A stretch of 64,000 nt of DNA from assembly GCA_963920575.1 (NCBI GenBank), contig OY986966.1, forward strand, positions 1,012,130 to 1,076,129, in the 5' to 3' direction. This DNA is from Narthecium ossifragum. Lineage: Eukaryota; Streptophyta; Magnoliopsida; Dioscoreales; Nartheciaceae. Below the pieces are notes generated by a model. That model did not search any database and was not told the origin of the DNA. It saw only the letters and a list, made by a program, of their open reading frames with translations. The position numbers were made by a program, and so were the translations under genes. Below, piece after piece: positions 38,424 to 49,080 of this stretch; the first letter of the stretch is position 1; each line of letters opens with the position of its first letter.

Positions 38424-38800
38424 GGGGGTGAGTATTCGATAAATACCGAATCGAAATACCGAATATCGAAAAAATTTCGATACATTAATTTAAAAATCGA
38501 ACCGAACTGAATTAATTGGGTACACTAATTTAAAAACCAAACTGAATCGAACTCACGCAAAAACAGAACCGAGCCGGAAAAAAAACCCGAAATAATTCGT
38601 AGTTTTTTATTCTACAATATAAAACCGAACCGAAATAAGGTATATAACTTTAAAATTTTCAGTATTTATCGAATTTTAAAAATAAAAATCGAAACCGAAA
38701 CGAGTATCGAATTTTTGACAAAAAAACCGAATTGAACCGAATATATCGAAATTCGGTTCAGTTTGGTTCAGGAGTTCGTTCGGTTTTTACTCACCCCAAC
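38424..38800. mobile_element. hAT-like MITE rich in CCGAA/TTCGG motifs
   Basis: Ends GGGGGTGAGTA and, inverted, GTTGGGGTGAGTA. The interior is full of ACCGAA/ATCGAA repeats in inverted order. Both flanks carry the 9-mer TTTTTTTTA (38415-38423 and 38801-38809). No ORF was found. Elements with GGGGTGAG ends and CCGAACC interiors are widespread in plants. Confidence 0.65.
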
Positions 38801-39126
38801 TTTTTTTTAATAAACTGTCATGGGAGAGTTGTTCAAATAGATAAAAATGCTTGGAATATCTTGTTGATATTTTTTTCTTGGATCATGATACTTCAAACTT
38901 TAAAGCCTCTTTCTATAAATTTTTAGTACCTACATAAATTTTCTAATTATATATCTCGAGTAATAGGATCTCAATTATAAAAAAGAAAAAAAAAAGAAAA
39001 GAAAAGAAAAAACTAAGGTATGGTATATTTCTAATTTCCATTCTCGAAGAATAGCACGTTTCTAATTTTCCAAGAATACGATATAAAATTTGAGATTTGG
39101 TCTCAAACTGGATAGGCTCATCACTC

Positions 39127-40999
39127 ATGGCTATGCTCGTCGTCGTCTCTCCTCTCTTCACCTCTTCTGGGTCTCATCTCCCCGGAACCCTCGCCGGAAG
39201 GAAACCCTTGGATGCCCGCTGCGGCCTTAAGCCTGCAGTGGTATCGCATCTCGAATCCAATACTCCTACCCTCATTCTACTTCTTGATTTCTTTATTTTC
39301 TCGATTTCTTTATTTAGTTTGTGTTTGATCGTGTAAATCCAGCGAGTTCGTGCCCCTGCTATCAATGGATCGCAAGAAGATGCCATCGATAAGACGGCGC
39401 GAGGTAGGGTTTCTCGTCACTCTTCCCCTAGTAAAGTCCTGGCATCGTTTTGATCGGTTTTTAGAGATCGATTCGTGTTTCGAGTGCTTCCAGATGAGGA
39501 AGTGAAGGACGTTGGGGTTAGGGCCGCGCTGTCGCTGCTGAAATTTTATAAGAGTAAAGCTCTTTTCTTGGAGTTCTTTAACTGTATGGAATGTCCTAAA
39601 CTACGGATTCGTTGTTGTATCTCATCTTGGTGCTGAATTGTTTTGTGAACAGGAGAGATCTCACCTTTAACGCCTTCGAGCTGCCGGTATGTGCCCACAT
39701 GCAGTGAGTATTCTATGGAGGCATACAAAAGATACGGTGTTGCAAAGGGGACGATCTTGACAGCTTGGCGTCTTTGCCGATGCAATCCTCTTGGTACTTT
39801 CGAACATTCTTAGCTCTCATTGCCACTTGAAAAATATGGTTGAACAATGTCTCCTTGCAGCGATTGATCACTTGCCTTAGAAGGGGAACTCAAATTACCA
39901 AATTTTCTAGCAAAACAGACATGTGCATAATTGCATTAGAGTGGACAGTTATCCTTATCTTCCTTTGACTTGGTTTAGGATCAAATACGTTAGCTAGCAG
40001 GTGGTTTATGTCCTTTAGGATAACTGGCATCCATGTAGTCCAGGCTACTGTCCTCTTTTTATTCAATTCTCTTCAGTATGGATTGTATTGACGGCCAAAG
40101 ATTCTAATATAAATGCCCAAAGTCTTCTTGGTTTATCTTACACATGCTCCTTCGATACCTTACATCTTGACGGAATTTGAGAAAAGCAATACGTGCCTTT
40201 TGTTATTTAGAGAAATAAAACGTTTTGGAAACAGGTGGGTTTAGGCTCAATATTATAGTATACATTCTATAAAATGCAACTATGGGAATCACTCATGCCC
40301 AATTCTACCCCAAGCTGAAACTTGACCTTTTTGAGCCATTTATTAGGTAGCTCAAGTCCTGGAACAATAGAAAAGAATAGAGCTTATAGGATCACTGATA
40401 CTTAAATGTAACTCTATTTCTTACTTTACCTTGTGAATTGCTGTGTGTTAAATTACTCTTTTATGATCTCACGATTCCAGAATTAGTAGAAAGAAATGGA
40501 CTGCAGAACTAGTGGAACGAAATGGAATGTTTCTCTTTCACATTCCTTGTATTTAATTCAAGAAGCCATAAAAAAAAAGATTTGACTAGGGTAATCCTAG
40601 CGAAACATAATGCTATAGTTAATTACTCTGAGGTTTCATAGGGATGATTTAGGTGTTTCTTCATCTGCTTTATGAGAATCATCATGTGATATCTTTATAT
40701 CGATACTCCCTATCTTGGCCTCAAGCAGACTTGCAAGCCATAAACTGAAAATAAAAGGCACCATCTGGAACTGTAATATTTTCTTCGAGTCGAACCAGGA
40801 AATGGAACCATCAAGAGCATTCTTTCTGCTGGAATGATGTCATGATTGCCGTCAGATCTCGTGTTTTCTTCTCAAGTGCCACTATTCGTCACTGGTTGAC
40901 AGATTATCTTGCTAAACTAGCATTTGACATGTTACAGGTGGATCTGGATTTGATCCTCCTCGGTGGTTTGGGGAGGAAAACTCACCAGATGAACCATAA
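39127..40999 (+). CDS. Plastid YidD-domain protein (membrane protein insertion factor-like)
   Basis: Exons 39127-39240, 39343-39403, 39494-39553, 39653-39793 and 40938-40999 join in frame to 145 aa. The first about 55 residues are a Ser/Leu/Arg-rich transit peptide (MAMLVVVSPLFTSSG). The YidD core follows: ALSLLKFYKREISPL, CRYVPTCSEYSMEAYKRYG, ILTAWRLCRCNPLGGSG, FDPP. In bacteria YidD works beside YidC in membrane protein insertion. Plant homologues (UPF0161 type) are predicted plastid proteins, so a role with ALB3/YidC-like insertases is inferred. The three conserved Cys (CR, TC, RC) are present. The first intron is only 102 bp, while the last is 1.1 kb and the terminal exon just 62 bp. Overlapping open frames miss this exon structure. 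Confidence 0.88.
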
Positions 41000-42642
41000 G
41001 GAGATTAACAATCAAAGGTTAGGTCTTTAGCTTTACATCCTTGTATCCTTGATTGTAAAGTTGTAATGTTGCCTTATCATTTTGTTCCTACAATTGTATT
41101 TAAACTTGTTTCTAGATGCGATGCAAAGTAGACTTCTCAATATGAGTCTCTGACCTGCTAGAAAGAATTCATTTTCATGCGCATCTTACTTCAATTCTTC
41201 ATTTATTTTGTTAGCTTTCAGCTACTTGCTTATTAATATTCCATTTTCTACAGGTTCATTAAAGTTCACCTATAGAGTAAAAAGCAGAAATAAACAAGAC
41301 GAACAAAATAATTTCCATGTCATGATGCACACGTGTCTTGGATTTGACATTCTTGAAGTAAGCTAGCATTACCATAATTTGACCATGATTTCCCATAAAG
41401 ATACGCAACTCATTTTTATCTGGTCCAGTGCATGTGGATAAGGCATCTAACTTTTCTTGACAGGGATGCAGTCCAAACGCGTGCGGCAGCAACATAAAGT
41501 GGCTCTTGATGTATTCAATTGAAAGCAGAAGTTAGCAGAACGGTTGATAGTTTGATGCTTGTTACTCTGCCATACTAGTGGAACATACGCCTGCTAATAG
41601 AGGATGGAGCACAGAACTTGACTAGCTTTTCTGGAGTGGATGGTCAACGTCAATAATGCTGACACCTAAGTGTGAAGAAGCTAGAAGCAATTAGCAAATA
41701 GCAATCCACCGCCATACTGTGTATCAATCACTGCCTTCATACATTGATCTTGAAAGATATCGCCTTTATGTACAGAACGTAAGAGGGTGAAGATCATAAC
41801 ACAGTCCAGGAACAAAGGAGTGATCAACCCTTTTGGATGTAATACTGCCATTTTATTTTCTTCTTGATGGACACAGAAAATTTTCAGTAAACATGGAAAC
41901 TTTATTTTCTCATTGGCAGCTGCTGGAAACTTTCCTAGACACCTACAATTATGTGAGATGCCCATCTTAAACGAGAGGAGAAATTGGAAGATAAAAGTTT
42001 AGGCACTGATATGTTCCAGCTTTGATAAGAGAGTAGTAAGCATTGATGTTCCAGAGAAATCCACACTCACCATATTAATAGCAAGCCAACAAAGAGGAGA
42101 TGAAAGAGCACTGAAATCATCACACCCATATTTATGGGCAATACCTAGAAAACATAAACACAAGGATGGCTATTGAAGTCTTTCACGCTACAATCTTGGT
42201 TAGTAATAATAATAATAACTCTTCATTTCTTTAGTGAGTTCATAAAAGCTTCCCCAGACTCTTGATAGCCCAACCTCCAACACACCCTGCCAAATAAGAA
42301 GCTACTTCAACAAGTGAAAACCATTGTACATTTCCTAAAGCTCCTATATCAGTGTTAACCAGCTTCTAGGCTTCTAAAGGGCCTAAACTCCACTTCCTGC
42401 TACCAAAAGGATCCTAAACGTTACCAGGCTGAACACCAACTGCCTTCTATAACGAAAACCCCAAGGCAATGCAATGAAATCAGCATAGCTCCACATCCGC
42501 ATGCAAATCAGTAGGTAAAACAGGAGCCAAAAAATTTTGAAGACACACTGCAGCATCACAATCAGCCCTCCAAACCACATATTAACCATATGAGCAAGAT
42601 GGAGAAGGCCTCACGGTGTATCTATCTCCTAGAGGAGTAATG
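41000..42642. other. Intergenic region between YidD and GRAS genes
   Basis: No coding signal beyond short chance ORFs. The right part is probably GRAS 3'UTR, since that gene ends at 42643 on the minus strand. A short (TAA)n run lies at about 42206. Confidence 0.5.
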
Positions 42643-45030
42643 CTAGAGAGCTTTCCTAGGTGCCCAAGTGGAGAGTGCAAAGATAACACGACCCTTCCAG
42701 CCTTGCAGCAGCCATCTGCTATCTTCATCGATCACAAAATCCTTATGGTAGCTTGACTTGACCTTGTCTCTTGCTTTCTTCATAATGACTGGGTTCAGAT
42801 GAAGCCGCTCAAACCCAGCCCTCAAGTTCCTTACCTGCCACTGCTTGTATGTCTCAGGCCTTTCAACCCTTTCTGAGCTCTCGCATGCTATGACATTAAG
42901 GGCCTCCCTCCTGAAGATCTCTCTCTCGATGAGCATCCGTTGGGCATCCTCGCGTGTTACAATTGTCTCCAGCATGTCAAACAATGCGGAGTAGTGGAAC
43001 AGAGCCTCTCTAAAGCGTGTCACAAAGAAAGGAGCACTGTATGATCCATTCACAATTCCATGGATGAAGAGATTTGGGTTCATCTTCCTTATGGTATTCA
43101 GCACTGTGTTCCTCGGGCTGTCCACGACCACAGTTTCATCCACTAGATTCCTGAAACGATACATGCAGTTGACAATGAGCACCTCATCCCTGTCAATTTT
43201 AAGATCCTCAACTCGAATGGTTTCCCACTTAGATGCTATCGGGTTATACTCAAAAGGGACACCGAACCTCTGAGCATAACCTGCCAACCGGTGACCTGTT
43301 TCTTCAATCTGCTCCGATGGACGAAACCCTGGCTGGGGTACATCGATACCAGTGATCCGAAGCTTCGGAGGGCCACCAACCCTGGTAGAGAGACGTTCAA
43401 TGAGGCAAGGCCACTGGAAGCCAAAATAAATTCCAAAATCTATGATGTGCAACCTTGGTGCATTCTCTGCTACACTCACTATAGTCTGATTGGCTACGAA
43501 GTGCGAGATCTTCTTAAAAGGGCATGCGGCCAGGTAAAGGTGGTATGCTTTCAGGATATCAGTGGCAGTTGTTCGTTTTGCGATGAGCGAATGATAAATC
43601 TGACTCCCCGTGCCCGCTAAGCGAGCCTCGAGCCCATCAGCAAAACAATGAGCTAGCCTCTGCGACCCATCTCCAAAAGGGGAAGAGTGCTGCCTGATCT
43701 GCTTCAGCAACTCACCAGCATTCCGTCGGTCATCAGCTGCCACTGCTTGAGCGCAATGGATGAGGAGAGTTCTGAGATCCACCACCTCTTTCTTTGTTTG
43801 CTTCTTCCCACGAGCCCTTCTGCCACTTGATCCTCTGACATCACTGCTCTGCGAGCTTTGGCTGCTCTCACTCTGCAACTTCTCTTTAAGCGGATAGGAA
43901 GCATACAGGCATTTGCCTCCATTATGCAGCAAAACCGTATCAAACATATCAGGATGCTCTATGTCTTCGATGTATACAGCCGACTGTTTATTGGTCCTCC
44001 CCTCCTGAACATCCAAGTCCTGACAGCTTGGGTTCTTCCGAACTCTAGGAAAAAGACTGGAGAAATCGCCCCCCTCCTTCTCTGCCTTCACCTCAACTAG
44101 TCTATTGTCTTCTATAGGTTTTCTATGTGACAAAAGCCCGCTGGCCTCTAAATCAATTACCAACTTATCATCTCTAGGAAGGAACTTTCGTGCTTCCTCT
44201 GCTCCTTTCCTGAACTGCCAAGCAGGCTGGCTTTCGACCGACAGGTCAGAAACCCTGGTCGTGGCCCGCAGAGGATATTCTGATGGTTCCACCACATTTC
44301 CAGTGCTAGTGGACGAGCTAAATGAAGATTGGGAAGAGTAATCTATAGAAACATTTGAAGAGCTAAGTGAGTGCTGTGATGAATAATCAACTGAACCTTT
44401 TGAAGAGCCAAAAGAATACGGAGGGCGACGATTGATAGAAGCAGTCGAGACACCTGATGACTGGGAAGGGAACAAAACAGAAACCGGGTGCCCTTGTGAG
44501 TGCTGGTACTTGAAAGACTCATAGATCAAGTTATTGTCCACCACATCACTGCTATTACTAATACTACCAAGATTCCCACAGCTTTCATTGGTGCTATCAT
44601 CAAGGCTCTCTAGGCTAAGGCTGGAATCGAATGGGGGTTGATCAGGGGATGGTGGGTATTTCTGACCAAGTAAATCGAAGAAAGGCTTCTCTGTGGCTTG
44701 GAGGGCCTCCTGCTCACAGGAGTTATTGATCTTATCATCTATGTCCTCCTCCATGAGCATTTGGCTGATATAGGTGAGGGCTATGTCTGAGAAAATCTCG
44801 GAATCCTCCTGTGGATCCCCCTCAGGGCTCGTACTAAACGAAGATTGAGGATTGCCATCAGGAGTATGACCAGCTCCAGCATAGCGGGTGTTCACAAATC
44901 TATCAGTATCTAAAGGAAGTGGATCTTCTCGCTTGAAACCATTCATGGTGTTTTGATTAGAGAAAAGCTCATCATAGTTCATCCCGTTCAGCATTCCGGG
45001 CAACTCTAGTACGCCCTGACCTATCACCAT
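42643..45030 (-). CDS. GRAS transcription factor, LISCL (SCL9/14/33-like) subfamily
   Basis: A single coding exon of 795 aa. The C-terminal GRAS domain is complete: LHRI (about 417-480, VDLRTLLIHCAQAV), VHIID variant LHIID (527-531), LRITGID (557-563), PFYRE region FFVTRFREALFHYS (668-681) and SAW with RWLLQGWKGR (772-781). The long acidic N-terminus has the LISCL motif SDIALTYISQMLMEED (81-96) and two near-identical VDYSSQ/IDYSSQ Ser-rich blocks (213-240). These nuclear proteins act as transcriptional co-activators; SCL14 works with TGA factors in detoxification responses. A basic GRRARGKKQTKK stretch (403-414) may be a nuclear signal. The 5' leader seems to hold an intron (donor AAG|GTACGC near 45484, acceptor TTTACAG near 45063). 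Confidence 0.92.
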   Translation of the reverse strand: MVIGQGVLELPGMLNGMNYDELFSNQNTMNGFKREDPLPLDTDRFVNTRYAGAGHTPDGNPQSSFSTSPEGDPQEDSEIFSDIALTYISQMLMEEDIDDKINNSCEQEALQATEKPFFDLLGQKYPPSPDQPPFDSSLSLESLDDSTNESCGNLGSISNSSDVVDNNLIYESFKYQHSQGHPVSVLFPSQSSGVSTASINRRPPYSFGSSKGSVDYSSQHSLSSSNVSIDYSSQSSFSSSTSTGNVVEPSEYPLRATTRVSDLSVESQPAWQFRKGAEEARKFLPRDDKLVIDLEASGLLSHRKPIEDNRLVEVKAEKEGGDFSSLFPRVRKNPSCQDLDVQEGRTNKQSAVYIEDIEHPDMFDTVLLHNGGKCLYASYPLKEKLQSESSQSSQSSDVRGSSGRRARGKKQTKKEVVDLRTLLIHCAQAVAADDRRNAGELLKQIRQHSSPFGDGSQRLAHCFADGLEARLAGTGSQIYHSLIAKRTTATDILKAYHLYLAACPFKKISHFVANQTIVSVAENAPRLHIIDFGIYFGFQWPCLIERLSTRVGGPPKLRITGIDVPQPGFRPSEQIEETGHRLAGYAQRFGVPFEYNPIASKWETIRVEDLKIDRDEVLIVNCMYRFRNLVDETVVVDSPRNTVLNTIRKMNPNLFIHGIVNGSYSAPFFVTRFREALFHYSALFDMLETIVTREDAQRMLIEREIFRREALNVIACESSERVERPETYKQWQVRNLRAGFERLHLNPVIMKKARDKVKSSYHKDFVIDEDSRWLLQGWKGRVIFALSTWAPRKAL

Positions 45031-45832
45031 CGATTTCTAAGCCACCCAACTCGGATATCTCCACTGTAAAGTCCCAATATTTATTTGCAAGCTAGGATTT
45101 TGGATACTGTGAGATTGATGAGATGAACTCCAAAACCCCTTCTAGTACATTCAAAAAATAAATAAAATAATCTTCCCCGCGGCGAAACCCACGCGAAATC
45201 GAACAATCCAGGCCCTAAAAGGAATGAAAAAACGCTAAGATTAGATACCATGTGCCAGGATCAGAGCATAACAAACACTTTAAAAAAAAAAACCTAAAAG
45301 ATGACAAAATACCACCAAAACCCAACCATTTCCCGCCTGCTTCGAACCAATAATCCCCAAATTCACAACGAAATTTACTTCTCGGAGCATCGAAACCCTA
45401 GGAAAACATCGAAATTCGACGGCTTTCACGGCCGAACTCTACCAGACATCAATCCAAGGAGAAAGGGAGCTAAAAAACGCGTACCTTATCGAATCTCTCG
45501 CCGAGAGGCCAGAGACGACTGAGGGAGAGGAGAGAGCAAAAGAGAGATAGCGATTCGGTGCCACTGCTCTTATTAATCAAAGAGATCCGACAAACTCCAC
45601 TTGGGTTTCTCTCGACACCTAAAAAACCAAAATAAACTTCTCGGACTGCGGGCAGAAGTGGCCCACGGGATCCGAGCCACCGGCAACCGGCGGTGGATTC
45701 AACGGCTCCCCGGTGACCGCCGCGATTAGTTTAATCGCCACGGCGAGTGGGAGCTCAACATGCGAGGAGTCCTCCCCCACTGGCCCATTTCCTCGCCGTA
45801 GTCCCCGCATAGGCTTGCTCCGCTCCCTCTCC

Positions 45833-46000
45833 CACGTGGCGTCCCCTCGTCGCGATCTTAAATACTCGTACGGGGCCATTGGGCGGTGGATCTAGAGGCC
45901 GCTTCGTGGACGCTTCCTTTCCACGCCGCGTGGTCCCAAATTCCAGGGCCGCCGTGGCGAATCCAAGAGGCCTACACGTGCGACATGGCATCCGCACGTG
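45833..46000 (-). promoter_or_regulatory. Cluster of three G-boxes upstream of the GRAS gene
   Basis: CACGTG occurs at 45833-45838, 45975-45980 and 45995-46000 within 170 bp, about 300-500 bp upstream of the GRAS leader. The sequence is GC-rich. G-boxes bind bZIP and bHLH factors in light, ABA and stress responses. Confidence 0.5.
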
Positions 46001-46895
46001 CGGGATGGATTTTTTAGCTAGATTTTTATTAACACATAAATCGACTGTATATTCGTATTTTATGCTGATATACACGTAATTAGCTCACAAATTTAATTCC
46101 TAGAAGAGTATTTTAATATAAAATTTATTGACTACATGAGTAGTTAGTACCATCTTGCTTGTTATGGAAAGATAGCAGTTGAATCTTGAATTAGTCTTCG
46201 TGTACTTTTAGTATGAGCTAAATATGGCATTTAAAATATTTTTAAGATGCTTCTGGAGTTGTGTTTCAGATATTTTTAATAGTTTGACTGGATTAAATAT
46301 GGGCCAAGAATTGACATAATATATGGCCGTGTAACCGTAGCAGGTGGGTGGATTGATCTACATGGATTTTAGAATATTACTGCCACGTTTAAGGATGCTC
46401 TATCTGGTGGAAGGGTCTGGGAGCTTAAGAATACAAGAATTGGATATCAATCATAATCCTGATATTAGTCAAATTTGCTGTCTTGTGCAAGAACATGAAA
46501 GAGATGGGGGGGCGACTAAATGTTATTTTTATTTCTGGAAAACTTTCGTCAGACCAGAGAGAAGGAAACGATTTAGGAGTCCAGAATATTCTGGAGTTGA
46601 CGGTGGATGTATGAGATCATGATGCTATATATACATTAATGAGCAGCCGGCCGGAGGTTGCTGATGACCTCGAATACATCATGTATAGGGAATGATTCCA
46701 AAGAAAGTTAAGACCAAAATGACCCAAAAAAAAAAAAAAACTACTGCTGCATTTGAATCTGTCTTCTTTTGCCTACGAACCATACTTAGATTTGGCAGTT
46801 TCAAATTTTTCTGGGCCTTTTCTATCCATTGGGCCCATATAGGCCCACTATCTTTAAATAATTATTCCATTTATTAAAACCGGCTAATTTAATAA
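46001..46895. other. Intergenic, no gene seen
   Basis: AT-rich; a 92-codon open frame at 46344-46622 has no recognisable homology. It ends at the MITE target site. Confidence 0.5.
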
Positions 46896-47691
46896 GGGTG
46901 CGTTTGGCAAACCTGAATATGATGAATTAGCTGAATGAGGAATCTGTGGAATTAGCTGAATGGAGAATGAGCTGAATCTGATGATTCCGTGGATTTTGGT
47001 TCTGTTGTTTGGTTGGTCTGTATGGGATGAGCTGAATCTGTTGATTCTGGCGTTTGGCTTGACTATTATGGATGAGCTAAATCTGCTAATTTTGTTCAAA
47101 TTAATAATAAAACTTTAAATTTTCTTCAAATTAAGACATGTTTTTTTTATTATAATAATAACAATACCCACGAGATATGATTGATCGAAATTATTGAAAA
47201 TTTAGATCAAATTAATTATTTGAATGCATCTAATTATGTAAAATGATTGATTGAAATTATTAAAAATTTAGGTATAATTTAAGTTATAATATATTAAATG
47301 ATTTTATAAATTAAATTAATCAAATATTTGCTTTAAAAAATACTCAATATTGGTCTCATAACAAAGATATCGATGATATCTTTCCAATGAGACTAATTTC
47401 ATAAAATTTCAATATGTATAGTTAAAGTTATGATAAATATAGTCATTTTAAATATCAAGGGGTATAAAAGTCATTATAGCATTTCTTCAAATTCGGGATC
47501 GGGGATCCCGCAGCGGCGTCTGCTCGATTTCAGCGGAATTCGCGATTCCAAAATGTTGGAATCCGACGCGGGTCGAATTCGGCCGGATTCCATACTCCAT
47601 TCACGCCAAACAATAGAATACAATGAATCCGGAATCCGCTCATCCCTTAATCCATTGGATTCATCTCATACAGGGCATTCCAAACGCCCCC
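46896..47691. mobile_element. PIF/Harbinger (Tourist-like) MITE, TSD TAA
   Basis: The left end GGGTGCGTTTGGCAAACC and inverted right end GGGGGCGTTTGGAATGCC are terminal inverted repeats. The perfect target duplication TAA (46893-46895, 47692-47694) fits PIF/Harbinger. Sub-terminal GAATTAGCTGAATG repeats at the left and GGATTCC repeats at the right are seen. No transposase. Length 796 bp. Confidence 0.8.
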
Positions 47692-47694
47692 TAA

Positions 47695-49080
47695 CTAGAT
47701 GTAATTTTCTTCAAATTTTTCCGGGCCTTTTCACAATTCTCATGCAAACTTCTTTTTATTGGCAATCTTGACCGGGATGGTTCGGCTGTTTCCTTGAAAA
47801 TAGGCATGATCATGTAGGGGCAACTCGATTTCTTTTATATAAGATTTCTACTCATACATTTTCTTTACTTCTACGTTTATTATAATTTCGTATTAGTGCA
47901 TTAATCGTAACACAACTCGTTTCCTTTATTTGTACATTTTGCATGTTATTTATAATTTGCAACCCTAAACTATCTATCTATCTTGGTAGGATGTTAATTA
48001 ATTAGGCGTCAAATAGGTTTGTCCCATTCGTATTGTAGCCCTCCACCGACACCGAACTTCGACTCATATACAGCAGATATCTTCATATGATCAGAGACTT
48101 TTAAAACAATGAAAGCTGGAGACTGTGCCATGTCTCTGCAACCTAGAGAAAGGCACTGGACGTATCACTAGGCCAATAATCTCGCTTGCCTGCTTGCCCT
48201 TTAAACCACGTACGTACGGCCACTGGTAGCCGCCGGTGACCCACCCCCATTTAAACCACTTCGTCACGAGTTTCCCAGGGTGGTCCAGGGTTTCGCAGTG
48301 CCCAGGCTTTTCTTACCGAGTTACCACCATTTTAGTGGTTTCACCGTACACATACTATTATGTATACTAGTGATCCATTGTTCCACTGAGGTTTGATATA
48401 TATCCCATATAATATATATAACTTATAAGGTGCATGCACCTCCTCCATCGATCCCATCAACTATCGCTCGTCGTCCTCGTCCTGCAATCATACAATATAT
48501 AAATTTGTAGTATAGCTAAGGCGGCTTTGAGAAGGAGAGAATGGTATCTGTTTCTTGGAGTAGACTAATCGTTAGCATGTTGGAAAAGGAAGTGGGGGTT
48601 ACAGTCTTACTTTGAAAAGCCTGGAAACATCGTACGTCGTGATACGAGAGGGGTCCATCCCCATCGTTAAACATGGGCGCCACTTGTTTGTTTCTCTGAA
48701 ATGATGCGTACGTGCAGCGCTTCTTTTTTTTCTGGTGCAGGTGTGCTGCGTCGTATAGTTCAAAAATTTATGGCCGGGTAATCGATGCTCTACCATGTGA
48801 TCTATTATATTATATAATATTAATATTCGGGTAATTGGCTAAACCTCCGTAGTAACCAAACTTTACTGTTCAAAAAACCACTTCACGTGTTTTAAACCAA
48901 AAATCCCATTTATTTATTAATTCTATTGTTCCCCGAGTAACTAATAAATAAATGACGACATCAGCCTTGACCATCCCTATTTTTAAACCTACCGATTCAG
49001 TAAGAATTGCCTGCCAAATGAACAAAAAATGAATATTAAAAATTGCCAAAGGAAGGACATCGCTATCTGCCAAATGAACA
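47695..49080. other. Intergenic, no gene seen
   Basis: AT-rich with TATA-like runs near 48410 but no gene-like ORF. From about 48830 it leads into the purine-rich array. Confidence 0.45.

Noticed and set aside
46344..46622. 92-codon ORF near the MITE
   Set aside because: No homology, no splice context, AT-rich intergenic background.
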